A DNA stretch of 14,357 bases, from the NCBI GenBank assembly GCA_958444395.1, contig CAUCOL010000007.1, positions 1 through 14,357 of the forward strand. The letters are read 5' to 3'. The translations under genes and the position numbers were made by a program. The notes beneath the pieces are model-generated. The model was not told the DNA's origin. It was given only the letters and a program-made list of their open reading frames with translations, and searched no databases. Shown in pieces: positions 8,001-14,357 of this stretch; position 1 is the first letter of the stretch; each line of letters begins with the position of its first letter. The stretch comes from an uncultured Lachnospiraceae bacterium (GTDB taxonomy: Bacteria > Bacillota > Clostridia > Lachnospirales > Lachnospiraceae).

Positions 8001-8030
8001 TTGGGAGATTTTATCTGAAAATTTTATACA
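8001..8030 (+). promoter_or_regulatory. Possible second asd promoter P2
   Basis: TTGGGA (8001-8006) and TATACA (8025-8030) are 18 bp apart, within the leader made from P1. The match is weaker than P1 and the region is very AT-rich. Confidence 0.3.
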
Positions 8031-8035
8031 AAAAA

Positions 8036-8050
8036 GTCACGGAGAGTGAC
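8036..8050 (+). other. Small hairpin in the asd leader
   Basis: GTCAC (8036-8040) and GTGAC (8046-8050) can pair around a GGAGA loop, 13 bases before the asd ribosome site. There is no T tract, so it is not a terminator. No lysine riboswitch or T-box sequence is recognisable in this short leader. Confidence 0.35.
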
Positions 8051-8063
8051 GAGATTATAGTAT

Positions 8064-8069
8064 GGAGGA
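8064..8069 (+). promoter_or_regulatory. asd ribosome binding site that decides the start
   Basis: GGAGGA lies four to five bases before the ATG at 8074. The in-frame ATG at 8062 overlaps this site and has no ribosome site of its own. Confidence 0.8.
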
Positions 8070-8073
8070 CATC

Positions 8074-9171
8074 ATGGACAAAAAGTTAAGAGTTGGTATC
8101 CTGGGCGGTACCGGAATGGTTGGACAGAGATTTATCTCATTGTTAGAGAATCACCCGTGGTTTGAGGTGGTTGCGATTGCAGCTAGCCCACGTAGTGCTG
8201 GAAAGAAGTACGAAGAAGCTATTGGCGGTCGTTGGAAAATGACTACACCTATGCCGGAAGCTGTTAAGAACATTATCGTAGAGGATGTCAGCAATGTAGA
8301 AGCTGTTGCGTCCAGGGTTGACTTTGTATTCAGCGCTGTAGATATGACAAAGGACGAGATCAAGAAGATCGAAGAGGAGTATGCGAAGACAGAGACTCCG
8401 GTTGTATCAAACAACAGTGCACATAGATGGACACCGGATGTTCCGATGGTAGTACCTGAGTTAAATCCTCAGCACTTGGAAGTAATTCCGGCACAGAAGA
8501 AGCGTCTGGGAACGACCAGAGGTTTTATCGTTGTAAAGCCAAACTGTTCGATCCAGAGTTATACACCGGCTCTGCATGCATTGAAGAAAGCAGGCTTTGA
8601 GCCAAAGACAGTTGTTGCAACGACTTATCAGGCAATCTCGGGTGCAGGTAAGACATTTAAGGACTGGCCGGAGATGGAGCATAATATCATTCCTTACATT
8701 GGCGGAGAAGAAGAAAAGAGCGAGCAGGAGCCACTTCGTATCTGGGGTGAGGTAAAAGACGGTGTGATCGTGAAGGCAGATGGTCCGGTTATCACGACAC
8801 AGTGTATCCGTGTTCCTGTACAGGATGGTCATACAGCTGCTGTATTTGTTACTTTTGAGGATGGAAAGAAGCCTACGAAAGAGCAGATCTTAAAGGCTTG
8901 GAAGGAATTCTCAGGACTTCCGCAGGAGTTAGAGCTTCCTAGTGCACCAAAGCAGTTTATCCAGTATCTTGAAGAAGATGATCGTCCACAGGTATCTCTG
9001 GATGTAAACTACGAGAATGGTTTTGGTGTATCAATGGGTCGTCTTCGTGAGGATACAGTATTTGATTACAAATTCGTTGGATTATCACACAACACAGTAC
9101 GTGGTGCAGCCGGTGGTGCGGTTCTGATCGCAGAGCTTCTGACTGCTCAGAAATATATTACTGCAAAATAA
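8074..9171 (+). CDS. asd: Aspartate-semialdehyde dehydrogenase (archaeal/fungal type)
   Basis: Reduces L-4-aspartyl phosphate to aspartate semialdehyde with NADPH, the branch point to lysine/diaminopimelate, threonine, methionine and isoleucine. It has 365 residues from the ATG at 8074. The Rossmann loop GGTGMVGQ is at 11-18. The catalytic Cys is C158 in KPNCSIQ. R246 and H253, in TQCIRVPVQDGHTA, are the substrate and acid/base residues. The insert IGGEEEKSEQEPLRIWG and the phrase AASPRSAGKKY mark the archaeal/fungal branch of the family, distinct from the enterobacterial Asd form. Family members of this branch are about 350-365 residues, so the gene is complete. It is divergent from hisS and followed by the Nudix-fold gene on the same strand with no clear terminator. 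Its even, frequent-codon usage suggests high expression. Confidence 0.97.
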   Translation: MDKKLRVGILGGTGMVGQRFISLLENHPWFEVVAIAASPRSAGKKYEEAIGGRWKMTTPMPEAVKNIIVEDVSNVEAVASRVDFVFSAVDMTKDEIKKIEEEYAKTETPVVSNNSAHRWTPDVPMVVPELNPQHLEVIPAQKKRLGTTRGFIVVKPNCSIQSYTPALHALKKAGFEPKTVVATTYQAISGAGKTFKDWPEMEHNIIPYIGGEEEKSEQEPLRIWGEVKDGVIVKADGPVITTQCIRVPVQDGHTAAVFVTFEDGKKPTKEQILKAWKEFSGLPQELELPSAPKQFIQYLEEDDRPQVSLDVNYENGFGVSMGRLREDTVFDYKFVGLSHNTVRGAAGGAVLIAELLTAQKYITAK

Positions 9172-9216
9172 TTACCGCGATATACAGGAGTCTGTGATCG
9201 CAGTCTTTAAGCGACG

Positions 9217-9222
9217 GGAGGG
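9217..9222 (+). promoter_or_regulatory. Ribosome binding site of the Nudix-fold gene
   Basis: GGAGGG lies seven bases before the ATG at 9230. A GTG at 9194 has AGGAG at 9186-9190 but only three bases between them, so the later start is preferred. Confidence 0.65.
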
Positions 9223-9229
9223 ATTCCAT

Positions 9230-9637
9230 ATGAATGCATATAGAATATTAGTCAAAGGGATCGTTAAGCGGGACGACCGGTATCTGATCGTAGAGAAATG
9301 GTATGATGATAATATTGTTGATCCGTATCAATGGGAGTTTCTGGATGGAGAAGCGGAATTTGGTGAGTCACCGGATGCTGCGGTTGTGCGTCTGATCCAG
9401 GAGCAGACCGGACTGACTGCTGTAGCAGACAGAATCCTCTACACATGGACTTTTATGGTAGGATCCGTATGTAATCTGGGACTGACATATCTTTGTTATA
9501 CGGATATGGAGGAAGAGGAAGTGATCCTGTCCGAAGAACTGCATGACAGTAAATGGATCTTTCCGGAAGAATTTAGTGAGTATATTACAAACCAGCGTAT
9601 GCTTCAGGATTTGGAGAAAGCAGAGATCCTTGAGTAA
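9230..9637 (+). CDS. Nudix-fold protein with altered Nudix box
   Basis: Small protein of 135 residues that belongs to the Nudix hydrolase superfamily, whose members cleave nucleoside diphosphates linked to another group. The Nudix box spans 40-62 with correct spacing: G40, five residues, E46, seven residues, then RLIQEQTGL. In the consensus REUxEExGU, the Glu after Arg is replaced by Leu55, and the second Glu of the EE pair is replaced by Gln59; E58 and G61 remain. Metal binding may therefore be weakened or changed, and catalysis is uncertain. The strands before (YRILVKGIVKRDDRYLIVEK) and after (a TYLCYTD strand, then SKWIFPEEF) fit the fold. A GTG at 9194 would add 12 residues but has poorer spacing. 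It lies between asd and pyrC; whether it acts on pathway metabolites is unknown. Confidence 0.8.
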   Translation: MNAYRILVKGIVKRDDRYLIVEKWYDDNIVDPYQWEFLDGEAEFGESPDAAVVRLIQEQTGLTAVADRILYTWTFMVGSVCNLGLTYLCYTDMEEEEVILSEELHDSKWIFPEEFSEYITNQRMLQDLEKAEILE

Positions 9638-9643
9638 GAAATA

Positions 9644-9681
9644 CAGAGTGCATCTGTCAGAAGTCTGACAGGTGCATTCTG
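9644..9681 (+). other. Long near-perfect hairpin before pyrC
   Basis: The arms 9644-9661 and 9664-9681 can form 18 consecutive pairs with two G-T wobbles; the last one or two pairs would open to give a loop of four or more bases. It begins six bases after the Nudix-gene stop and ends ten bases before the pyrC ribosome site. On the + strand no T tract follows, so it is not a standard terminator. It could act as an RNA-stability or processing element, or as an attenuator for pyrC. I see no PyrR-binding consensus in it. Confidence 0.7.
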
Positions 9682-9690
9682 TGCGTAAAG

Positions 9691-9697
9691 AAAGGAG
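9691..9697 (+). promoter_or_regulatory. pyrC ribosome binding site
   Basis: AAAGGAG lies seven bases before the ATG at 9705. The open frame extends upstream to a GTG at 9672, but that codon falls inside the hairpin and has no ribosome site. Confidence 0.8.
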
Positions 9698-9704
9698 AAA
9701 CAAA

Positions 9705-11003
9705 ATGCGCATTTTAATAAAAAATGGTCATTTAGTCGATCCCGCCAACGGAATAGATGCAAAAAAAGATGTATTGATCCGTGATAACCGGATCGAACAG
9801 ATCGGACAAGATCTGGGTGGTGAAGAAGCCGATGAAGTAGTCGATGTATCCGGAAAGGTGATCATGCCGGGATTCATTGATCTGCATGTACATCTGAGAG
9901 AACCGGGATTTGAGTATAAAGAAACGATCAAGACAGGCGCACGTGCAGCAGCCCGTGGTGGTGTGACGAGTATCTGCCCGATGCCAAATACAAAGCCGGT
10001 AATCGACAGTCCGGAACGGATCCGGGATCTTCTGGATCGTACCAAGGATGCACCGGTTCACATTTTGCCGATCGGTGCCGTTACGCTGGGACAGGAAGGA
10101 AAGAAACTGGCAGACATCGAAGGCATGAAGAAAGCCGGAGCGGTTGCTTTGAGTGAAGATGGTAAATCGGTTATGGATTCCCTGGTATTCCGCCATGGGA
10201 TGCAGGAGGCTGCCCGGTGCGATATTCCGATGTTTTCGCATTGCGAGGACAAGGCACTGGTCGATGGAGGTGTGATGAATGCAGGGGCAAAGGCTGAGGA
10301 GCTGGGACTGCCCGGTATCACAAATGCTGTGGAGGATGTGATCGTCGCCAGAGACATTCTGATCAGTAAGGAGACAGGCGCAAGACTGCATCTGTGTCAT
10401 TGCTCGACAGCAGACAGTGCCCTGTTGGTGGAGATGGCAAAGAAACAGGGGTTGCCTGTCACGGCAGAGGTGTGCCCGCATCATTTTACGATGGCAGACG
10501 ATGAGATCACAGAGGATGATGGCAGGTTTAAGATGAATCCTCCGTTGCGCAGCCGGAAGGATGTAGAGGCTTTGAAGGAAGCATTAAAGGAAAATATCAT
10601 GGAGGTGATCTCGACAGACCATGCACCGCATGGGAAGGAAGAGAAAGCACAGAGCATGAGAAAAGCCCCGTTTGGTATCGTGGGACTGGAGACTTCATTT
10701 GCACTTAGCTATACTGAGTTGGTGCGGGGCGGTTATCTGACATTGCCACAGTTAGTCGAGAAGATGAGTGTTCATCCGGCACAGGTACTTGGTATAGACA
10801 AGGGAAGTCTTGCACCGGGAGCAGTGGCGGATCTGGTGATCGCAGATATTCAGAATCAATATGCGATTGACAGCAGCCGGTTTGCATCGAAGGGAAAGAA
10901 TACGCCATTTGACGGCAGGAAGGTCTATGGCCGCATTCTGCAGACTTATGTAGATGGCAGGAAGGTCTACGATATCACAGAAGAAAGACAGACAGAGGCA
11001 TAA
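9705..11003 (+). CDS. pyrC: Dihydroorotase, class I
   Basis: Zinc amidohydrolase that closes carbamoyl-aspartate to dihydroorotate, the third step of de novo UMP synthesis. It has 432 residues, the normal length of the class I (PyrC/allantoinase-like) type. Metal and substrate residues are in place: H61 and H63 in DLHVHLREPG, N95 in PMPNTKP, D152 in LSEDGKS, H179 in FSHCED, H232 in LCHCST and D305 in STDHAPHG. The C-terminal part contains SKGKNTPFDG, a usual late motif, followed by two DGRKVY copies 14 residues apart. Class I dihydroorotases of some bacteria work in a complex with aspartate carbamoyltransferase (PyrB), whose gene is not in this window. pyrF follows after 50 bp. Confidence 0.97.
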   Translation: MRILIKNGHLVDPANGIDAKKDVLIRDNRIEQIGQDLGGEEADEVVDVSGKVIMPGFIDLHVHLREPGFEYKETIKTGARAAARGGVTSICPMPNTKPVIDSPERIRDLLDRTKDAPVHILPIGAVTLGQEGKKLADIEGMKKAGAVALSEDGKSVMDSLVFRHGMQEAARCDIPMFSHCEDKALVDGGVMNAGAKAEELGLPGITNAVEDVIVARDILISKETGARLHLCHCSTADSALLVEMAKKQGLPVTAEVCPHHFTMADDEITEDDGRFKMNPPLRSRKDVEALKEALKENIMEVISTDHAPHGKEEKAQSMRKAPFGIVGLETSFALSYTELVRGGYLTLPQLVEKMSVHPAQVLGIDKGSLAPGAVADLVIADIQNQYAIDSSRFASKGKNTPFDGRKVYGRILQTYVDGRKVYDITEERQTEA

Positions 11004-11040
11004 AGCCTTTGGATAGATAGAAAAGGCAGATGGAAAGTGA

Positions 11041-11046
11041 AAGGAG
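11041..11046 (+). promoter_or_regulatory. pyrF ribosome binding site that decides the start
   Basis: AAGGAG lies seven bases before the ATG at 11054. An in-frame ATG at 11030 would read through this site and has none of its own. Confidence 0.8.
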
Positions 11047-11053
11047 CAACAAG

Positions 11054-11971
11054 ATGATCGATAAATTAATACAGGAGATTACAAAAAAGAATGCGCCGGT
11101 CGTAGTGGGACTGGATCCGATGTTAGATTATGTACCGGAGCAGATCCAGAAGGAGGCTTTTGCACAGTATGGAGAGACTCTGGAAGGAGCTGCAGAGGCT
11201 GTATGGCAGTTTAATAAGGGCATTGTAGATGCAGTTTATGATCTGATCCCATGTGTAAAGCCGCAGGTAGCAATGTATGAGCAGTTTGGAGTACCCGGTA
11301 TGGCAGCTTACAAAAAGACCGTAGATTACTGTAAAGAGAAAGGTCTTCTGGTACTGGGAGATGTGAAGCGTGGAGATATCGGATCTACTTCCAAAGCATA
11401 TGCGATCGGTCATCTTGGTAAGGTGACGGTAGGTAAAAATCGTTTGGCAGGGTTTGATGAGGATTTTGCTACCGTAAATCCATATCTGGGTAGCGATGGA
11501 ATCAATCCATTTCTGGATGTCTGCAAGGAAGAGGGAAAGGGAATCTTTGTTCTTGTGAAAACGTCAAATCCATCCAGTGGAGAATTTCAGGATCAGCTGA
11601 TCGATGGCAAGCCATTATATGAGCTGGTGGCACAGAAAGTAAATGAGTGGGGCGAGCAGTGTATGGGTCAGACGTACAGCAACGTCGGCTGTGTGATCGG
11701 AGCAACCTATCCGGAGATGGGTCGCATTCTGCGTAAGAAGATGCCAAAGACATATATCTTGGTTCCCGGCTATGGTGCACAGGGCGGCAAGGCATCTGAT
11801 CTGGCAGCTTATTTCAATGAGGATGGTCTGGGTGCGATCGTCAATTCTTCCAGAGGAATTATCTGTGCGTATAAGCAGGATAAATATGCGAAGTTTGGTG
11901 CTGCAAATTATGCGGATGCATCCCGTCAGGCAGTGATCGACATGATCGAGGACATCAACGGAGCCAGATAA
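11054..11971 (+). CDS. pyrF: Orotidine-5'-phosphate decarboxylase, long (type 2) form
   Basis: Decarboxylates OMP to UMP, the last step of the pathway. From the ATG at 11054 it has 305 residues, the length of the long type 2 bacterial/mycobacterial-like form, compared with about 230-240 for the short form. The catalytic D-x-K-x-x-D array is in LGDVKRGDIGST at 102-112 (D103, K105, D108), and K69 in CVKPQ is the further active-site Lys. D21 in VGLDP fits the conserved ribose-binding Asp. NSSRGIICAY near the C-terminus carries the phosphate-binding Arg. It lies between pyrC and pyrK with short gaps, so it is almost certainly part of the pyr operon. Confidence 0.97.
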   Translation: MIDKLIQEITKKNAPVVVGLDPMLDYVPEQIQKEAFAQYGETLEGAAEAVWQFNKGIVDAVYDLIPCVKPQVAMYEQFGVPGMAAYKKTVDYCKEKGLLVLGDVKRGDIGSTSKAYAIGHLGKVTVGKNRLAGFDEDFATVNPYLGSDGINPFLDVCKEEGKGIFVLVKTSNPSSGEFQDQLIDGKPLYELVAQKVNEWGEQCMGQTYSNVGCVIGATYPEMGRILRKKMPKTYILVPGYGAQGGKASDLAAYFNEDGLGAIVNSSRGIICAYKQDKYAKFGAANYADASRQAVIDMIEDINGAR

Positions 11972-12059
11972 TATGGATCGGAACGATCAAAGGAGCTGGG
12001 GCCTGTTGATGGAAGAGAGAAGCGCAATAAGAGAATATTAGGAAAGGCATGGGAACAGA

Positions 12060-12848
12060 ATGTCAGAAAAGAAAAAATGTCAGGCCATTGTTACCAGTCA
12101 GGTACAGGTGACATATGGAATATACAGCATGTGGTTAAAGTTTCCGGAGGATCAGAATGTAGCTGCAAAAGCAGTGCCGGGACAGTTTATCTCGTTATAT
12201 TGCAAGGAGGGAAGCAGACTGCTTCCCCGCCCGATCAGTATCTGTGAGATTCAGAAAGAGGAAAGGATTCTGCGCGTCGTCTACAGGATTGCCGGTGCGG
12301 GTACCAGGGAATTTTCTGCTTTGGAGCCGGGAGATACGGTAGATGTAGTAGGACCGTTGGGAAATGGATTTACCCTGATGGATGGTTCTGCGATGCTGAT
12401 CGGTGGTGGTATCGGTATTCCACCGATGCTGGAGCTGGCAAAGGCATTGCATGCAAAGGGACAGAAGGTACAGGTAGTGCTTGGATACAGAGATGCCACG
12501 TTATTTCTGAAAGAAGCATTTGAACCGTACGCTGAGATTACGATCTCTACGGAGGATGGCAGTGTCGGTACAAAGGGAAATGTGATCGATGCGATCCGAG
12601 AGCAACAGTTACAGGCAGATGTGATCTATTCCTGTGGTCCGATCCCGATGCTTCGGGGAGTAAAGGAGTATGCGCTTGCCAATGCAATTCCGGCGCAGAT
12701 CTCGATGGAAGAGAAAATGGCATGCGGTATCGGTGCCTGTCTGGCATGTGTCTGCCAGTCTAAGGACGTAGATGCACACAGTCATGTACACAATAAACGA
12801 ATCTGTAAGGACGGTCCTGTATTTATGGCAGATCAGATTGAATTATAG
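12060..12848 (+). CDS. pyrK: Dihydroorotate dehydrogenase B electron-transfer subunit PyrK
   Basis: FAD and [2Fe-2S] subunit that passes electrons from dihydroorotate, oxidised on PyrD, to NAD+. It has 262 residues. The FAD-binding domain (about 1-105) contains the RPIS motif at 57-60. The NAD-binding domain has GGGIGIPP at 115-122 and SCGPIPML at 191-198. The cluster ligands are C222, C227 and C230 in ACGIGACLAC, with C249 in KRICKDGP. The spacer between the third and fourth Cys contains several His residues and looks slightly long. The ATG is 12 bases from the nearest purine-rich site AGGAAAGG (12040-12047), a weak arrangement, but no better in-frame start was seen. The gene is always found with class 1B pyrD, which starts 23 bp later here. 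Confidence 0.97.
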   Translation: MSEKKKCQAIVTSQVQVTYGIYSMWLKFPEDQNVAAKAVPGQFISLYCKEGSRLLPRPISICEIQKEERILRVVYRIAGAGTREFSALEPGDTVDVVGPLGNGFTLMDGSAMLIGGGIGIPPMLELAKALHAKGQKVQVVLGYRDATLFLKEAFEPYAEITISTEDGSVGTKGNVIDAIREQQLQADVIYSCGPIPMLRGVKEYALANAIPAQISMEEKMACGIGACLACVCQSKDVDAHSHVHNKRICKDGPVFMADQIEL

Positions 12849-12871
12849 GTTGGAAGGAAAGGAAAAACGAC

Positions 12872-13774
12872 ATGAATTTATCTGTTAATTTCGCAGGAGT
12901 TACGATGAAGAATCCGGTAACGACTGCATCCGGCACCTTTGGTTCCGGTGCCGAATATAGTGAATATGTTGATCTGAACGGACTGGGTGCCGTAACGACG
13001 AAGGGTGTGGCAAATGTACCGTGGCCGGGCAACCCGACACCACGTATCTGTGAGACCTATGGCGGCATGTTGAATGCGATCGGTCTGCAGAATCCGGGCA
13101 TTGATGTATTTGTGGAAAGGGACATTCCTTTCTTAAAACAATATGATACGAAGATCATTGTAAATGTATGTGGACGTACGCCACAGGATTATTGTGAAGT
13201 AGTAGAGAGACTGGCAGATACGGATGTAGATCTTCTGGAGATCAATATATCCTGTCCGAATGTAAAAGCCGGTGGCATTGCATTTGGTCAGGATCCAAAG
13301 CAGGTTGAAAAGATCACATCCCAGATCAAGGCAAAGGCAAAACAGCCTGTGATCATGAAGCTTAGTCCGAATGTAACGGATATAGTACAGATGGCACAGG
13401 CGGCAGAAGCCGGGGGAGCCGATGCAGTCTCTCTGATCAATACCCTGACCGGTATGAAGATCGATATAAACAGGAGAACATTTGCGCTGGCAAACAAAAC
13501 AGGTGGTATGTCAGGTCCTGCTGTTAAGCCGGTGGCTGTACGAATGGTTTATCAGGTGGCAAATGCCGTTCAGATCCCGGTTCTGGGTATGGGTGGTATC
13601 TGCACGGCAGAGGATGCGTTGGAATTTATCATGGCAGGAGCTACGATGGTGGCAGTCGGTACAGCGAACTTTCACAATCCGGCGGCGACGCAGGAGGTAG
13701 TTGCCGGCATCGAAGCATTTATGAAGAAGCAGCATGTAGAGGATATCCGGGATCTGATCGGATGTGTAAAATAA
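12872..13774 (+). CDS. pyrD: Dihydroorotate dehydrogenase, class 1B catalytic subunit
   Basis: FMN enzyme that oxidises dihydroorotate to orotate, forming a heterotetramer with PyrK and using NAD+ as acceptor. It has 300 residues, the usual length for class 1B. Residue C128 in EINISCPNVKAGG is the catalytic base that marks class 1 enzymes. Other fits are the N-terminal NPVTTASGTFGSG, K44 in VTTKG, NAIGLQNPG at 68-76, LINTLTGMKID and the FMN phosphate-binding GMGGI. The ribosome site is a run of purines, AAGGAAAGG, about nine bases before the ATG. The Cys-type class 1B enzyme and PyrK neighbour fit an anaerobic or facultative Gram-positive organism. Confidence 0.98.
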   Translation: MNLSVNFAGVTMKNPVTTASGTFGSGAEYSEYVDLNGLGAVTTKGVANVPWPGNPTPRICETYGGMLNAIGLQNPGIDVFVERDIPFLKQYDTKIIVNVCGRTPQDYCEVVERLADTDVDLLEINISCPNVKAGGIAFGQDPKQVEKITSQIKAKAKQPVIMKLSPNVTDIVQMAQAAEAGGADAVSLINTLTGMKIDINRRTFALANKTGGMSGPAVKPVAVRMVYQVANAVQIPVLGMGGICTAEDALEFIMAGATMVAVGTANFHNPAATQEVVAGIEAFMKKQHVEDIRDLIGCVK

Positions 13775-13849
13775 AAAAGCACGCTTAGCGATCGTCACCG
13801 CACACGGCAGCTAGGTAAAAGACAGAGGTGTGCAGAAATGAGGTAAAAA

Positions 13850-14357
13850 ATGGAACAGTATAAGGAAGAATTTATTCAGTTTATGGTAGAAAGCAACGTA
13901 TTAAAATTTGGTCAGTTCACACTGAAGAGCGGGCGTAAATCCCCATTCTTTATGAATGCAGGTGCTTATGTAACGGGTGCGCAGCTGCGTAAGCTGGGAC
14001 AGTATTATGCAAAGGCGATCCATGCGCATTATGGAGATGATTTTGATGTCTTATTCGGACCGGCATATAAAGGAATCCCGTTGAGTGTGGCAACGACAAT
14101 GGCATTTAGTGAATTATATGGCAAGGAGATCCGTTACTGCTCAAATCGTAAAGAGGTAAAGGATCATGGCGATACCGGTATCCTTTTGGGCAGCAAGATC
14201 CAGGATGGAGATAAGGTTGTGATCATAGAGGATGTGACGACATCCGGTAAGTCGATCGAAGAGACATTTCCCATCATTCAGGCGCAGGGCAAGGTAGAGA
14301 TTCTGGGGCTGATGGTATCCCTGAACCGTATGGAGAAGGGACTGAGCAGCAATGCCA
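13850..14357 (+). CDS. pyrE: Orotate phosphoribosyltransferase (3' end cut by window)
   Basis: Transfers a phosphoribosyl group from PRPP to orotate to give OMP, which PyrF then decarboxylates. The frame is open from the ATG at 13850 to the right edge, giving 169 residues, of about 210-230 in a full protein. Supporting motifs are LKFGQFTLKSGRKSPFF (about residues 18-34), FGPAYKGIPLS (about 69-79) with the conserved Lys, YCSNRKEVKDHG, and the PRPP-binding loop VVIIEDVTTSGKS (about 123-135). GAGGT at 13840-13844 is five bases before the start. The gap of 75 bp to pyrD has no terminator, so this is the next gene of the same operon. This gene has no stop codon in the window. Confidence 0.95.
   Translation, partial: MEQYKEEFIQFMVESNVLKFGQFTLKSGRKSPFFMNAGAYVTGAQLRKLGQYYAKAIHAHYGDDFDVLFGPAYKGIPLSVATTMAFSELYGKEIRYCSNRKEVKDHGDTGILLGSKIQDGDKVVIIEDVTTSGKSIEETFPIIQAQGKVEILGLMVSLNRMEKGLSSNA

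Noticed and set aside
7880..8073. Searched for a T-box or lysine riboswitch before hisS or asd
   Set aside because: Leaders are about 30 and 85 nt, and neither the T-box sequence nor a multi-stem riboswitch core is recognisable.
9732..10484. 250-codon open frame opposite pyrC
   Set aside because: Shadow of a clear pyrC; no motif and an improbable Cys/His-rich composition.
12009..12041. Ten-codon reading frame between pyrF and pyrK, MEERSAIREY
   Set aside because: Too short, with a ribosome-site candidate (AAAGGAG) about 13 bases away, and no leader-peptide features such as runs of regulatory codons.
13800..13833. GCACAC / GTGTGC inverted repeat between pyrD and pyrE
   Set aside because: Only six pairs around a 22-base loop and no T tract, so it is unlikely to be a terminator or a defined regulatory element.

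Overview
The window is about 14.4 kb of ordinary housekeeping chromosome, very probably from a Gram-positive clostridium and most likely a member of the Lachnospiraceae. The reasons are strong GGAGG-type ribosome binding sites, a DivIB/FtsQ-ftsZ gene pair, a pyrK-pyrD pair encoding the NAD-linked class 1B dihydroorotate dehydrogenase, a HisRS of the RAERPQKGR type, and moderate GC with A-rich promoters. The organism is inferred from gene content and protein style; no database search was possible.

Layout. (1) 44-2159: end of a cell-division cluster, with ftsQ/divIB, then ftsZ behind its own likely promoter, closed by a clear intrinsic terminator at 2178-2209. (2) 2268-6540: a CPBP-family membrane protease, a soluble protein joining a LacI-type sugar-binding fold to a GGDEF diguanylate cyclase, and an intracellular GH13 alpha-amylase-family enzyme, all on the + strand. 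(3) 6626-7873: a histidyl-tRNA synthetase on the - strand, convergent with the amylase gene and divergent from asd. A compact divergent promoter region lies at 7909-8030. (4) 8074-14357: asd, a small Nudix-fold protein, then pyrC-pyrF-pyrK-pyrD-pyrE (pyrE cut by the window edge), all on the + strand with short gaps and no convincing terminator.

How the genes work together. FtsQ and FtsZ build the division ring. The binding-protein/GGDEF gene and the amylase gene lie 80 bp apart and could link sensing of a carbohydrate to c-di-GMP output and to breakdown of alpha-glucans; that link is inference. The pyr block encodes steps 3 to 5 of de novo UMP synthesis (PyrC, PyrD with its electron-transfer partner PyrK, PyrE) and the last step (PyrF). 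The early genes carA, carB and pyrB are not in the window. Asd acts on an aspartate-derived intermediate and is transcribed toward the pyr genes, so the two aspartate-consuming pathways may share transcripts.

No phage, insertion sequence, CRISPR array, tRNA or rRNA gene was seen, and no gap between genes exceeds 300 bases. The features most worth a second look are the LacI-fold/GGDEF fusion without a DNA-binding domain, a near-perfect 18-bp-arm hairpin just before pyrC, a Nudix box with two altered positions, a 25-bp-spaced direct repeat at the ftsZ promoter, and the divergent hisS/asd promoters. I found no clearly new multi-gene system.
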